Shown here: piece after piece, positions 37,513-46,510 of the stretch
Layout of the letters: each line of letters starts with the position of its first letter
How positions within the stretch are numbered: position 1 is the first letter of the stretch
DNA from: Hymenobacter sp. BRD128
Lineage (GTDB): Bacteria; Bacteroidota; Bacteroidia; Cytophagales; Hymenobacteraceae
Length of the DNA stretch: 64,000 bases
NCBI RefSeq assembly: GCF_013256625.1
Contig: NZ_CP053908.1
Span: 496,001-560,000, forward strand
Reading direction: 5' to 3'
The notes under the pieces: generated by a model
The model's input: the letters and a program-made list of their open reading frames with translations, nothing else
The model's database searches: none
Told to the model about the DNA's origin: nothing
Translations under genes and position numbers: made by a program

Positions 37513-38112
37513 ATGTCCTTCTTCACTACCTATTTGCAGCTTGGGTTCCTGCATATTTGCAGCTGGCAGGCCACCGACCACCTCACGTTTTTGCTGGCCC
37601 TGTGCGCGCCCTACGTACTGGCCGACTGGCGCCGCGTGGTGGCACTGGTCACGAGCTTCACGGTGGGCCACTCCATCACCTTGGCCCTGGCCACGCTGGG
37701 CATTGTAGGCATAAATGCCCCCGTAATTGAGGCGCTTATTCCGGTTACTATTATCCTCACGGCCTTGGTCAATATGCGGCAGGCGGTGCCGGACCGCCGC
37801 TCGCGCCGCGACCCGCCTGTGCTCTGGACCGTGCCCAATGCCCTGGCCGCCGCGTTTGGCCTCATTCACGGCCTGGGGTTTTCCAACTACCTGCGGGCGC
37901 TGCTCGGCGCCAAAAGCCGTCCCGTAGTCGAGCTGCTCTCCTTCAACCTGGGCGTGGAGCTAGGGCAATTAGTAGTCGTGAGCGCGATTTTAGTGCTGGG
38001 CTTTGTGCTGCTGCGCCTGCTGGGCGTGGCCCGGCGCGACTGGATACTCACCGTGAGCGGGGCGGCGCTCGGGGTGGCCACGCTGCTGCTCTTGCAAATG
38101 GGTAACAAGTAA
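37513..38112 (+). CDS. HupE/UreJ-family membrane protein
   Basis: A 199-residue integral membrane protein with about six hydrophobic segments. The His-rich family signatures are WQATDHLTFLLALCAP near the N-terminus, TSFTVGHSITLALATLG, and AFGLIHGLGFSNYLRALLG. HupE/UreJ proteins are implicated in nickel or cobalt uptake for metalloenzymes. I start it at ATG 37513 (MSFFTTYLQLGFLHI); a TTG three codons upstream is possible. No hydrogenase or urease is nearby, so its metal target lies elsewhere. Confidence 0.85.
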   Translation: MSFFTTYLQLGFLHICSWQATDHLTFLLALCAPYVLADWRRVVALVTSFTVGHSITLALATLGIVGINAPVIEALIPVTIILTALVNMRQAVPDRRSRRDPPVLWTVPNALAAAFGLIHGLGFSNYLRALLGAKSRPVVELLSFNLGVELGQLVVVSAILVLGFVLLRLLGVARRDWILTVSGAALGVATLLLLQMGNK

Positions 38113-38195
38113 TGGGTAGTAGGTAATGCAGGGCGGCATATTTTAAAGACCTTACCGATTACCCGTCACTTATTACCTGTCGGCCGCCGCAACCT
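38113..38195. repeat. Short degenerate repeats with inverted arrangement
   Basis: Repeats of the form GTAATGGGTAGTAGGTAAT (from 38107) on the left, and their approximate complement ATTACCCGTCACTTATTACC (from 38158) on the right, separated by about 35 bases. The tract can fold into a loose hairpin. Similar in style but not sequence to 63214-63293. Confidence 0.65.
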
Positions 38196-38246
38196 GCGGC
38201 TTATCTTCGCCGCCTTTAGCAGTTGTTTCTCATTTAATCTTCGTTT

Positions 38247-40610
38247 ATGCGCATTTCGCTACTAGCCGCCGGGCTAGGGTTGCTGCTGGCGCCGGCAATC
38301 GGCCGGGCCCAAACCACCAACTCGGGCACCGACAAGTTTGAGCAGCTCGGCACCGAGCTGCCCACCCCCAACGAGTACCGCACCGCCAGCGGCGCGCCCG
38401 GCCCCCGCTACTGGCAGCAGCGCGCCGACTATAACATTCGCGTGAGCCTCGACGATGCCAAGCAGGCCATTACGGGCTCGGAAACAATTACCTACACCAA
38501 CCTCTCGCCCGATGCGCTGCCCTACCTGTGGGTGCAGCTCGACCAGAATATCCTGGCCAAAAACTCCATTACCGCCGCCACCAACGTGGGGCAGGTGAGC
38601 AACGGCCGCCTCTCGTTTCAGGAGCTCGACAACCAGATGGCGACGGCCGAGTTTGACGGCGGCTACAAAATCGCGGCCGTGACCGACGCCGGCGGCAAAG
38701 CCTTGAAATACACCATCAACCACACCATGATGCGCATCGACTTGCCCACCGCGCTGCGGCCGGGCCAGAAGGTGAGCTTTGGTGTGAAGTGGAGCTACAA
38801 CATCAGCGACCAGCTGAAAATCAACGAGCGCAGCGGCTACGAGTACTTTCCGGAGGACAAAAACTACCTCTACGAAATCGCGCAGTTTTACCCGCGCATG
38901 GCCGTCTACTCCGACGCCACGGGCTGGCAGAACAAGCAGTTTTTGGGCAACGGCGAGTTTACGCTGCCTTTCGGCGACTACCGCGTGAGCATCACCGCGC
39001 CCGCCGACCACGTGGTGGGCGCCACCGGCACGCTCCAGAATCCCGACCAGGTGCTCACCAGCGCCCAGCGCCAGCGGCTAGCCTCGGCCAAGAACGCTAA
39101 GAAGCCGGTGCTCATCGTGACGCAGGCCGAAGCCACCCAGGCCGAAGGCAAGCGGGCTAGCGGCACCAAAACCTGGACCTTCGCCGCCAAAAACGTGCGC
39201 GACTTTGCCTGGGCCAGCTCGCGCAAGTTCATCTGGGATGCCATGGGCATTTCGCAGAATGGCGTGCCGGTGCTCTGCATGAGCTACTATCCTAAGGAGG
39301 GCAACCCGCTGTGGGGCCAGTACTCGACCGAGGTAGTGGCGCACACCATCAAGACGTATTCGAAGTTCACCATCCCGTACGCCTACCCGGTGGCCATTTC
39401 GGTGCACGGGCCGGTGGGCGGCATGGAGTACCCGATGATTTGCTTTAACGGCGGCCGGCCCGAGAAGGACGGCACCTACTCGGCTGACCGCAAATACGGG
39501 ATGATTTCGGTAATTATCCACGAGGTGGGCCACAACTTCTTCCCGATGATTGTGAACTCCGACGAGCGCCAGTGGACCTGGATGGACGAGGGCCTCAACA
39601 CTTTCTGCCAGTACCTCACCGAGCAGGAGTGGGAGCGCAACTACCCCAGCCGACGCGGCGAACCCCGCAACATCGTGGACTACATGCGCACCGACAAGAG
39701 CCTGCAAACCCCAATTATGACCAACTCGGAGTCGGTATTGCAGTTTGGCAACAACGCCTACGGCAAGCCCGCCACGGCCCTCAACATCCTGCGCGAAACG
39801 GTGATGGGCCGCGAGCTATTTGACTACGCTTTCAAAACCTACGCCACGCGCTGGGCCTACAAGCACCCGCAACCGGCCGACTTTTTCCGCACCATGGAAG
39901 ACGCCTCGGCGGTGGACCTCGACTGGTTCTGGCGCGGCTGGTTCTACGGCACCGACCGCTGCGACATCTCGCTGGAAGGCGTGAAGTACTTCCGCCCCAG
40001 CTCCAAGAACCCCAGCGTGGAAAGCAAGCGCATGATTACCGAGCGCCAGGCCCAGCTGCCCAGCCTCTCGGCCCAGCGTAACGCTACCGACCTCAAAACC
40101 ACGGCCGTAGAAGACAAGCCCGAGCTCAAGGACTTCTACAATAGCTACGACCCGCTGGCGGTGACCGACGCCGACCAGCAGCGTTACAACCAGTATATCA
40201 GCACCCTGAGCCCCACCCAGCAGCAGCGCCTCAACGGCAACCTGAACCTCTACGAGCTGAGTTTGCGCAACGTGGGCGGCCTCGTGATGCCGGTGGTGCT
40301 GCAAATGACCTACGACGACGGCACCCAGGAAACCCAGACCATTCCGGCCGAAATCTGGCGTAAGAATAACGAGCAGGTAACCAAGCTCATCATCTCGCCC
40401 AAGAATGTAGTGTCGTTCGTTATCGACCCGCTACAGCAAACGGCTGATACCGACCTGAGCAACAACGCCTACCCGCGCCAGCCCTCGGCCTCGCGCTTCG
40501 ACCTGTTCCAGGCTAGCCAGGTGGGTAACAACGCCCCCCAGGCCAACCCCATGCGCGCCGCGAAGGAGCCCCAGATTGAAAAGCGCGAAAACAAGCCCAA
40601 CCCGCAGTAG
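38247..40610 (+). CDS. M1-family metallopeptidase, exported
   Basis: A 787-residue zinc aminopeptidase-like enzyme. A signal peptide (MRISLLAAGLGLLLAPAIGR, AQ) is followed by an N-terminal beta domain (YNIRVSLDDAKQAITGSETI) and the gluzincin catalytic domain with GPVGGMEYPM and HEVGHNFF (near residue 424), then the second-site Glu in MDEGLNTF. The C-terminal part is long (LDWFWRGWFYGTDRCDISLE and beyond). It probably trims peptides in the periplasm. Single gene with its own terminator; a TATCTTCG sequence 38 bases upstream (38202-38209) is one mismatch from the TAnnTTTG box. Confidence 0.93.
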   Translation: MRISLLAAGLGLLLAPAIGRAQTTNSGTDKFEQLGTELPTPNEYRTASGAPGPRYWQQRADYNIRVSLDDAKQAITGSETITYTNLSPDALPYLWVQLDQNILAKNSITAATNVGQVSNGRLSFQELDNQMATAEFDGGYKIAAVTDAGGKALKYTINHTMMRIDLPTALRPGQKVSFGVKWSYNISDQLKINERSGYEYFPEDKNYLYEIAQFYPRMAVYSDATGWQNKQFLGNGEFTLPFGDYRVSITAPADHVVGATGTLQNPDQVLTSAQRQRLASAKNAKKPVLIVTQAEATQAEGKRASGTKTWTFAAKNVRDFAWASSRKFIWDAMGISQNGVPVLCMSYYPKEGNPLWGQYSTEVVAHTIKTYSKFTIPYAYPVAISVHGPVGGMEYPMICFNGGRPEKDGTYSADRKYGMISVIIHEVGHNFFPMIVNSDERQWTWMDEGLNTFCQYLTEQEWERNYPSRRGEPRNIVDYMRTDKSLQTPIMTNSESVLQFGNNAYGKPATALNILRETVMGRELFDYAFKTYATRWAYKHPQPADFFRTMEDASAVDLDWFWRGWFYGTDRCDISLEGVKYFRPSSKNPSVESKRMITERQAQLPSLSAQRNATDLKTTAVEDKPELKDFYNSYDPLAVTDADQQRYNQYISTLSPTQQQRLNGNLNLYELSLRNVGGLVMPVVLQMTYDDGTQETQTIPAEIWRKNNEQVTKLIISPKNVVSFVIDPLQQTADTDLSNNAYPRQPSASRFDLFQASQVGNNAPQANPMRAAKEPQIEKRENKPNPQ

Positions 40611-40633
40611 GGGCAGGGGGTAGCCCATTGGAC

Positions 40634-40671
40634 AAAAAAGCGCCTACCGGTACCGGTAGGCGCTTTTTTGT
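40634..40671 (+). terminator. Terminator after the M1 peptidase gene
   Basis: Perfect inverted repeat AAAAAAGCGCCTACCGG / CCGGTAGGCGCTTTTTT. Confidence 0.9.
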
Positions 40672-40753
40672 TGAAGCCAGTAGTGCAGTTGGCAGGCAAC
40701 CAAAGCATTTTGCCGGATGCTTTATTTAGCCCGCCCGCGTTTCTTGCGCCCCG

Positions 40754-41629
40754 ATGAAGCCCGCCACCCTGCCCATCTTGCCGCTAGCCGCCTTCCCGGC
40801 GCCCGAGGCTACTGAGCCCGCTGCGCGCCGGCCCTACTACGTGCAGCGCCTCCAAACCCACGCGGCCCGGTTTCCGGGCGTGAGCGCGCCGCACGCGCAC
40901 GATTTTTATCTGCTGCTGTATATCACGCAGGGCGGCGGCACGCACACCATTGATTTGCAAGCGTATGAGCTGCGGCCGGGCGCGCTGTTTTTTCTGGCGC
41001 CGGGGCAGGTGCACGGCTGGGCGCTGAGCCCCGACGCGGCGGGCTACATCGTGTTTTTTGAGGCCGAGTTTTACCAGCGGCGCTACCCGGCGGGCCGGCT
41101 GCAAGGCTACCCGTTTTTCGACCCTGGCCACTTGCCGGTGCGGTACCTGGCGCCGGCCGAAACACCCATTGCGCCGCTGCTGGGCCAGCTCTGGGCCGAG
41201 GCTAGCCCGCCCGCCGTGCCCGGCGATGAGGTGGTAGCCGCCTATCTGTTTCTGGTGTTGGAGCTGGCGGCCCGGCACTACCCGGCGGCACCCGCGCCGG
41301 CTGCCGCGCTGGGCCGCCAGCAGGTGAGCGAGTTTAGCCGGCTGCTCAACCAGCATTTCCGGCACGAGAAAACCGTGGCCTTTTACGCCGATAAATTACA
41401 CGTTACGCCTAACCACCTCACGGCAATTTGCCAGCGGGTGGTGGGGCACCCGGCCCGCGACCTCATCCTGGCCCGCGTGATGGCCGAGGCCCAGCGCCAG
41501 TTGCGCCACTCGGCCGACTCGGTGGCCCAGCTGGCCCAGGCCCTGGGCTACGACGATGCCTCGTATTTCAGCCGGCCCTTCAAAAAGCACGTAGGCATAA
41601 CCCCCGAGGCCTTTCGGCGGCAGCGTTGA
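40754..41629 (+). CDS. AraC-family transcriptional regulator
   Basis: A 291-residue regulator. The N-terminal AraC-binding cupin shows SAPHAHDFYLLLYITQGGGT and LRPGALFFLAPGQVHGW; the C-terminal domain has two helix-turn-helix motifs (VAFYADKLHVTPNHLTAICQ and SVAQLAQALGYDDASYFSRP) ending with HVGITPEAFRRQR. The HAHDFY and PGQVHGW pattern resembles regulators responding to small organic molecules. Neighbours do not reveal the regulon. Frame intact, unlike the other AraC gene at 28203. Confidence 0.93.
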   Translation: MKPATLPILPLAAFPAPEATEPAARRPYYVQRLQTHAARFPGVSAPHAHDFYLLLYITQGGGTHTIDLQAYELRPGALFFLAPGQVHGWALSPDAAGYIVFFEAEFYQRRYPAGRLQGYPFFDPGHLPVRYLAPAETPIAPLLGQLWAEASPPAVPGDEVVAAYLFLVLELAARHYPAAPAPAAALGRQQVSEFSRLLNQHFRHEKTVAFYADKLHVTPNHLTAICQRVVGHPARDLILARVMAEAQRQLRHSADSVAQLAQALGYDDASYFSRPFKKHVGITPEAFRRQR

Positions 41630-41660
41630 TTTGTGCGGTTTTTGCCCGTGCGCGGCTCTG

Positions 41661-41689
41661 TTGGTGGGCTAGTGGGGCCGGTACCTTTG
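41661..41689 (+). promoter_or_regulatory. Bacteroidota-type promoter for the DUF983 gene
   Basis: TTG at 41661, an 18-base spacer, then TACCTTTG (41682-41689), a full match to the TTG / TAnnTTTG promoter, 31 bases before the ATG at 41720. Confidence 0.75.
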
Positions 41690-41719
41690 CCGGGTCATTC
41701 AGCGTTTCGCTACTGTCTT

Positions 41720-42130
41720 ATGTCTATCGCCGCCGCTCCCATCGAATCGTCTACGCTCGCGCTGCTGGCTTTGCGCTGCCCGCGCTGCCACCAGGGCAAG
41801 CTGTTTACCAACTCCGCGCTCAGCCTCACCAAGTTTACCGACATGCCGGCCGAGTGCCCCGTGTGCGGGCAAGCGTTTGAGCCCGAGCCGGGCTTTTACT
41901 TCGGGGCCATGTACATCAGCTTTGGCTTTGCGGTGGGCACGTTTGCCGTGGTAGGCATCCTGCTCTACTACTTGGCCGGCGACCCGCCGACGTGGGTGTA
42001 CGTGGTGGCCGTGGCCATTATCACGCTCATTTCGACGCCGCTGGTGTTTCGCTACTCGCGGGCGCTGATGCTGTACCTGTTTGGGGGCACGCGCTACGAC
42101 CCCAAATGGACCGCGCGCCACGCGCACTAG
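41720..42130 (+). CDS. DUF983 membrane protein
   Basis: A 136-residue small membrane protein with two pairs of cysteines in zinc-ribbon style (LRCPRCHQGKLF and AECPVCGQAF), then PGFYFGAMYISFGFAVG and two transmembrane segments. This is the DUF983 layout. The start at 41720 (MSIAAAPIESSTLALLALRC) is supported by the promoter at 41661-41689; an earlier in-frame ATG at 41633 lies upstream of that promoter and is rejected. Function unknown; some members occur near cytochrome oxidase genes. Confidence 0.9.
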   Translation: MSIAAAPIESSTLALLALRCPRCHQGKLFTNSALSLTKFTDMPAECPVCGQAFEPEPGFYFGAMYISFGFAVGTFAVVGILLYYLAGDPPTWVYVVAVAIITLISTPLVFRYSRALMLYLFGGTRYDPKWTARHAH

Positions 42131-42156
42131 CCTGCGCTGCGGCCATATGGAAAATG

Positions 42157-42186
42157 AACGCCTGCTAGTTGTAGCAGGCGTTTTTA
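42157..42186 (+). terminator. Terminator after the DUF983 gene
   Basis: Inverted repeat AACGCCTGCT / AGCAGGCGTT followed by T residues. Confidence 0.85.
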
Positions 42187-42368
42187 TGCTCGGCCCCAGT
42201 CTTCTTTTTAGTTGCTACACCCTTAGCCGCTTAGCCGGCGCTATTACGGAGCTTAGCGCCCTGGCCTGCCCACCGCGTAAAATGACCAGTGCTGAATGGG
42301 TAACGAACAGGTAAACAGCCACTGGACTTTCTGCGTACTACCTAACAGCCTCACCACGCGCTGCCCGT

Positions 42369-43016
42369 ATGTACCCTGACGACCACACGCCCGACGCGGC
42401 CAACCCGACGCCGCAAGGCCCCTCGCGCCGCTCTTTTCTAAAGCAAACCGGCGGCCTGCTGGGCGTAGCCCTGGCCCCGCCCATCGCCAGCCAGGCCGAA
42501 GCCCTGGCCGATAAGCTGGCCCCGGCTAGCCCTGTTCTTTCGGGCGCCACGCCCATGAGCCTCAACATTAATGGCCAGGTGAAAAGCCTGCGCTTGGAGC
42601 CGCGTACCACCTTGCTCGACGCCCTGCGCGAGTACCTGGACCTGACGGGCACCAAAAAAGGCTGCGACCACGGCCAGTGCGGCGCCTGCACGGTGCACAT
42701 CGATGGTCGCCGCGTCAATAGCTGCCTGACCCTGGCCGTGATGGCCCAGGGTAAGCAAATCACCACCATCGAAGGCTTGGCGAAAGGCGAGGAGCTGCAT
42801 CCCATGCAGGAGGCTTTTCTCAAGCACGACGGCTTCCAATGCGGCTACTGCACGCCGGGCCAAATCATGAGCGGCGTAGCCTGCGTGAAGGAAGGCCACG
42901 CCACCACCGACGACCAGGCCCGCGAGTGGATGAGCGGCAACATCTGCCGCTGCGGCGCTTACCCCAATATTCTGGCTGCCGTGCGCGACGTGGCCGGGCA
43001 ATCTGCTAAAGGCTAA
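42369..43016 (+). CDS. paoA: Aldehyde oxidoreductase [2Fe-2S] subunit with Tat signal (PaoA-like)
   Basis: A 215-residue iron-sulfur subunit of a molybdenum hydroxylase. The N-terminus has a twin-arginine signal, RRSFLK at 20-25 followed by a hydrophobic stretch, so the folded complex is exported to the periplasm, as in PaoABC (YagTSR). The first cluster is held by CDHGQCGACTVHIDG (Cys 99, 104, 107) plus a Cys near 119, the second by CGYCTPGQ (158, 161) and CRCGAY (193, 195). It is the first gene of a three-subunit operon, 5 bases before the FAD subunit. Confidence 0.94.
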   Translation: MYPDDHTPDAANPTPQGPSRRSFLKQTGGLLGVALAPPIASQAEALADKLAPASPVLSGATPMSLNINGQVKSLRLEPRTTLLDALREYLDLTGTKKGCDHGQCGACTVHIDGRRVNSCLTLAVMAQGKQITTIEGLAKGEELHPMQEAFLKHDGFQCGYCTPGQIMSGVACVKEGHATTDDQAREWMSGNICRCGAYPNILAAVRDVAGQSAKG

Positions 43017-43021
43017 TTCTG

Positions 43022-44002
43022 ATGGACAATTTTGCCTACACCCAGGCCGCTTCTACCAAGGAAGCCACTACGACCAAGGAAACTGATAAACAAGCCGCCT
43101 TCATCGGCGGCGGCACCACGCTGCTCGACATCATGAAGTCGAATATCGAGCACCACACCCTGCTGATTGACATCAACAAGCTCGCGCTGCTGGGCATCGA
43201 CAATGCGGCTACCGGCCTGCGCATCGGGGCCCTGGAGCGCATGAGCGACGTGGGCGAGCACCCGCAGGTGGTGCAGAACTACCCCGTTATCTCGCAGGCG
43301 CTGCTAGCCTCGGCCTCGCCGCAGCTGCGCAACATGGCCAGCATGGGCGGCAACCTCCTGCAGAAAACCCGCTGCGGCTACTATCGCGACGTGGCTTTTC
43401 CGTGCAATAAGCGCGTGCCCGGCTCGGGCTGCCCCGCCCAAACCGGCGACAACCGCACCCTGGCTATCTTGGGCGGCTCGCCGAGCTGCATTGCCACCCA
43501 TCCCTCCGACCTGGCCGTAGCCCTGGTGGCCCTGGAAGCCAAGCTGACGCTGGAAAGCCCGAAAGGCACCACCCGCACCGTGCCGCTGGCCGATTTTTAC
43601 AAGCTGCCCGGCTCGACGCCGCACATCGAAAACCACCTCGCGCCCGGCGAACTGATTACGGCCATTACGGTGCCGGCCGCCGCGCACGCCCGCAAGTCGC
43701 ACTATCTTAAGGTGCGCGACCGCGCCAGCTACGCCTATGCGCTGACTTCGGCCGCCGTGGGGCTCGATGTGCAGGGGGGTATTATTCGCTCGGCTCGGGT
43801 GGCGCTGGGCGGCGTGGGCACCGTGCCCTGGCGCGTGCCCGCCGTGGAAAAAGCCCTCGTGGGCAAAGCGCCGACGGAGGAAAACTTCCGCGCCGCCGCC
43901 GCGCTGGTCGTGCGCGATGCTGCCCCGCGCGAGCACAATAAGTTTAAAGTGGAGCTAGCCCAGCGCACGTTGGTGCGGGCATTGTTAGAGGTCGTTGCTT
44001 AA
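43022..44002 (+). CDS. paoB: Aldehyde oxidoreductase FAD-binding subunit (PaoB-like)
   Basis: A 326-residue medium subunit passing electrons from molybdenum through FAD to an acceptor. The FAD-binding domain shows AAFIGGGTTLLDIMKSN, NMASMGGNLLQKTRCGYYRD and the PaoB-type [4Fe-4S] insertion (CGYYRD, FPCNKRVPGSGCPAQ, SCIATHPSDLAVAL), whose cysteines bind an extra cluster absent from xanthine dehydrogenases. The C-terminal CO-dehydrogenase-flavoprotein domain ends at KFKVELAQRTLVRALLEVV. It has no signal and is likely carried out with PaoA. Nine bases separate it from the molybdenum subunit gene. Confidence 0.94.
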   Translation: MDNFAYTQAASTKEATTTKETDKQAAFIGGGTTLLDIMKSNIEHHTLLIDINKLALLGIDNAATGLRIGALERMSDVGEHPQVVQNYPVISQALLASASPQLRNMASMGGNLLQKTRCGYYRDVAFPCNKRVPGSGCPAQTGDNRTLAILGGSPSCIATHPSDLAVALVALEAKLTLESPKGTTRTVPLADFYKLPGSTPHIENHLAPGELITAITVPAAAHARKSHYLKVRDRASYAYALTSAAVGLDVQGGIIRSARVALGGVGTVPWRVPAVEKALVGKAPTEENFRAAAALVVRDAAPREHNKFKVELAQRTLVRALLEVVA

Positions 44003-44011
44003 GCATTCGTT

Positions 44012-46339
44012 ATGGATTCCGAACCCCAATTTTCTGACCAGCCGGGTGGCTTTGTCGGCCAGCCGCTCATCCGCGTCGAGGGGCGCGAAAAGGTGATGGG
44101 CAAGGCCAAATACTCGGCCGAGTTTCCGCTGCCCGGTCTCACCTACGGCGTGCTGGCTACCAGCCCTATTGCGAAGGGTAAGATTCAGCGCATCGACACC
44201 TCGGCCGCCGCGCGCGAGCCGGGCGTTATCGCCGTGCTCACCCACCAAAACCTGCCCAAGCTAGCCAAAACGCCCAATGACCCGCAGGGTAAGAAGGATA
44301 TTGGGGCTCCGATGGGCTTTCTGCCCCTCACCGGCGATGAGATTTTTTACGCCGCCCAGCCCGTGGCGCTGGTGGTGGCCGACACCCTGGAGCACGCTAC
44401 CCACGCCGCCACGCTGGTGAAGGTAGCCTACCAAAAGAGCGACCCTATCGCCAACTACAAGCAGCCGAAAGCGGAGTTGTTTGACCCGCAGAAGGTGCAG
44501 GATGGTAAGGCGGACGCCCACACCAAGCGCGGCGATGCCAAGACGGCTTTTGCCGGCGCGCCCATTCAGCTTACGGCCACCTACAGCCACCCGGTGTACA
44601 ACCACAACCCGATGGAGCCGGGCTCGACCACGGCCTTTTGGGAAGCGCCCGACCGCCTCACGGTGTACGAATCGACGCAGGGCGTGACGCGCACGCAGTC
44701 GGCCCTCTCGGCCATGACCGGCCTGCCCCGCGAGCAGGTGCGCGTCATTACCAAGTACCTAGGCGGCGGCTTTGGCTGCAAGGGCTCGTGCTGGCCGCAC
44801 ACCGTGCTCACGGTGCAGGCCGCCAAGGCCGTGAACCGCCCGGTGAAGCTGATGCTAACCCGCGAGCAGATGTTTACGAGCATGGGCCACCGCGAAGACC
44901 AGGAGCAGACCGTGCAGCTGGGCGCCACGGCCGATGGCAAACTGACCGCGCTCGTGCACACCAAGAAGTCCACGACTTCGCCCTGGGACAACTACGCCGA
45001 GGCTAATTCCAAGATTGTGGACCTGCTCTACGCCAGCCCCACGTTTGACGCGAGCTACGAGCTGGCGCGGGCCAACGTGATGACGTCCACCTTTATGCGG
45101 GCGCCGGGCGAGGCGCCGGGCTCGTTTGCCATTGAGTGCTCAATGGATGACCTGGCCTATAAAATAGGCGTGGACCCTATCGAGATTCGCCTGCGCAACT
45201 ACGCCGACCACGACTACAGCACCGGCCAGCAGTGGAGTAGCAAAAGCCTGAAGCAGTGCTACGCCCGCGGCGCCGAGCTCTTTGGCTGGAGCCAGCGCAA
45301 CCCCAAAGCCGGCGCCACCCGCGACGGCCGCTATCTCGTGGGCATGGGCATGGCCTCGGCTAGCTATCCGGTGCACAACTCGCAGGGCACGGCCCGCGCC
45401 CGCCTCTACGCCGATGGCCACGCCGTAGTGCAGAGCGGTGCCACCGACCTCGGCACCGGCACCTACACCGTCATGACGCAGGTAGCCGCCGACTCGCTGG
45501 GCCTGCCCATCGAAAAAGTGCGCTTCGAGCTGGGCGATACGCAGCTGCCCACGGCCCCCAACTCGGGCGGCTCCACGGCGGCGGGCACGGTATCGTCGAG
45601 TATTTTTCTGGCCTGCCAGGATGTGTGGCAGAAGCTCATTAAGGCGGCAGTAATCGATAAGAAATCGCCGCTTTACAAAGCCAAGCCAGAAGACGTAACC
45701 GTTGAGAAAGGCCGGCTTTTCCTCAGGAAAGACCCTAAAAAAGGAGAGATGTTTGGCGACCTGATGAAGCGCGGCGAGCTCACCGACATCGAAGGCATGG
45801 CCCAGGGCAAATACGGCTCGGGCTACGAAGACGCCAGCTCGGCCAAAAACGCCGACCCGGCCCACAAAGACGAAGCCGGCCACCACTCCATGCACTCGTT
45901 TGGCGCGCACTTTTGCGAGGTGCGGGTCGATATGGACCTGGGTACCATCCGGGTAAGCAAGTGGGTGAGCGTGATTGGGGCGGGCCGCATTCTGAACGCC
46001 CAAACGGCCCGCTCGCAGATTATCGGTGGGGCCATCTTCGGCATCGGCTCGGCGCTGATGGAAGAAACTGTGCGCGACCCCAACTTCTCGCGCTACACCA
46101 ACGCCGACCTGGCTAGCTACCACGTGCCAGTCAACGCTGACATCCCGAACATGACCGTCGAATTTGTGGAGGAACACGACCCCTACATCAATGCGATGGG
46201 GGTGAAAGGCATCGGCGAAATCGCGATGGTGGGCGTGGCCGCTGCCGTGGCCAATGCCGTGTACCACGCCACTGGCAAGCGCCTGCGCGACCTGCCCCTC
46301 ACGCCCGATAAGGTGCTGCTGGCCGGGCTAGCCAGCTAA
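44012..46339 (+). CDS. paoC: Aldehyde oxidoreductase molybdenum-binding subunit (PaoC-like)
   Basis: A 775-residue catalytic subunit of the xanthine oxidase family. The N-terminal domain (residues 18-130) precedes the Mo-cofactor region with GGGFGCKGSCWPH and APGEAPGSFAIE, and the active-site base Glu in GVKGIGEIAMVGVAAAVANA (near residue 736). PaoC-type enzymes oxidise aromatic and aliphatic aldehydes and use molybdopterin cytosine dinucleotide. The mocA-like gene at 46511, in the same direction, would make that cofactor. A chaperone of the PaoD/XdhC type is not in this window. Confidence 0.94.
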   Translation: MDSEPQFSDQPGGFVGQPLIRVEGREKVMGKAKYSAEFPLPGLTYGVLATSPIAKGKIQRIDTSAAAREPGVIAVLTHQNLPKLAKTPNDPQGKKDIGAPMGFLPLTGDEIFYAAQPVALVVADTLEHATHAATLVKVAYQKSDPIANYKQPKAELFDPQKVQDGKADAHTKRGDAKTAFAGAPIQLTATYSHPVYNHNPMEPGSTTAFWEAPDRLTVYESTQGVTRTQSALSAMTGLPREQVRVITKYLGGGFGCKGSCWPHTVLTVQAAKAVNRPVKLMLTREQMFTSMGHREDQEQTVQLGATADGKLTALVHTKKSTTSPWDNYAEANSKIVDLLYASPTFDASYELARANVMTSTFMRAPGEAPGSFAIECSMDDLAYKIGVDPIEIRLRNYADHDYSTGQQWSSKSLKQCYARGAELFGWSQRNPKAGATRDGRYLVGMGMASASYPVHNSQGTARARLYADGHAVVQSGATDLGTGTYTVMTQVAADSLGLPIEKVRFELGDTQLPTAPNSGGSTAAGTVSSSIFLACQDVWQKLIKAAVIDKKSPLYKAKPEDVTVEKGRLFLRKDPKKGEMFGDLMKRGELTDIEGMAQGKYGSGYEDASSAKNADPAHKDEAGHHSMHSFGAHFCEVRVDMDLGTIRVSKWVSVIGAGRILNAQTARSQIIGGAIFGIGSALMEETVRDPNFSRYTNADLASYHVPVNADIPNMTVEFVEEHDPYINAMGVKGIGEIAMVGVAAAVANAVYHATGKRLRDLPLTPDKVLLAGLAS

Positions 46340-46366
46340 AATCATTGCCGCCTAAACCTAAGCGCG

Positions 46367-46456
46367 CCCTGCTGAGCCTACCGAAGCATTTCTGCCGCAC
46401 CGCCAGGGTCACTAACCCAACGAGGCGGTAGGGGCGCTTCGGCAAGCTCAGCGGGA
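46367..46456. repeat. REP-like palindrome, family A variant
   Basis: Left arm CCCTGCTGAGCCTACCGAAGC (46367-46387) pairs imperfectly with right arm CGCTTCGGCAAGCTCAGCGG (46435-46454); the space between also pairs (GCCGCACCGCC / GGCGGTAGGGG). It lies between paoC and the mocA-like gene. Confidence 0.75.
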
Positions 46457-46510
46457 CGTTCTTTTGTGTTCTGTACCAAATAAACAGTTCAACAAACGCA
46501 CTTTCGTTAG

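Noticed and set aside
45140..46267. 375-codon open frame opposite paoC
   Set aside because: Antisense to a conserved molybdenum subunit and without family features.
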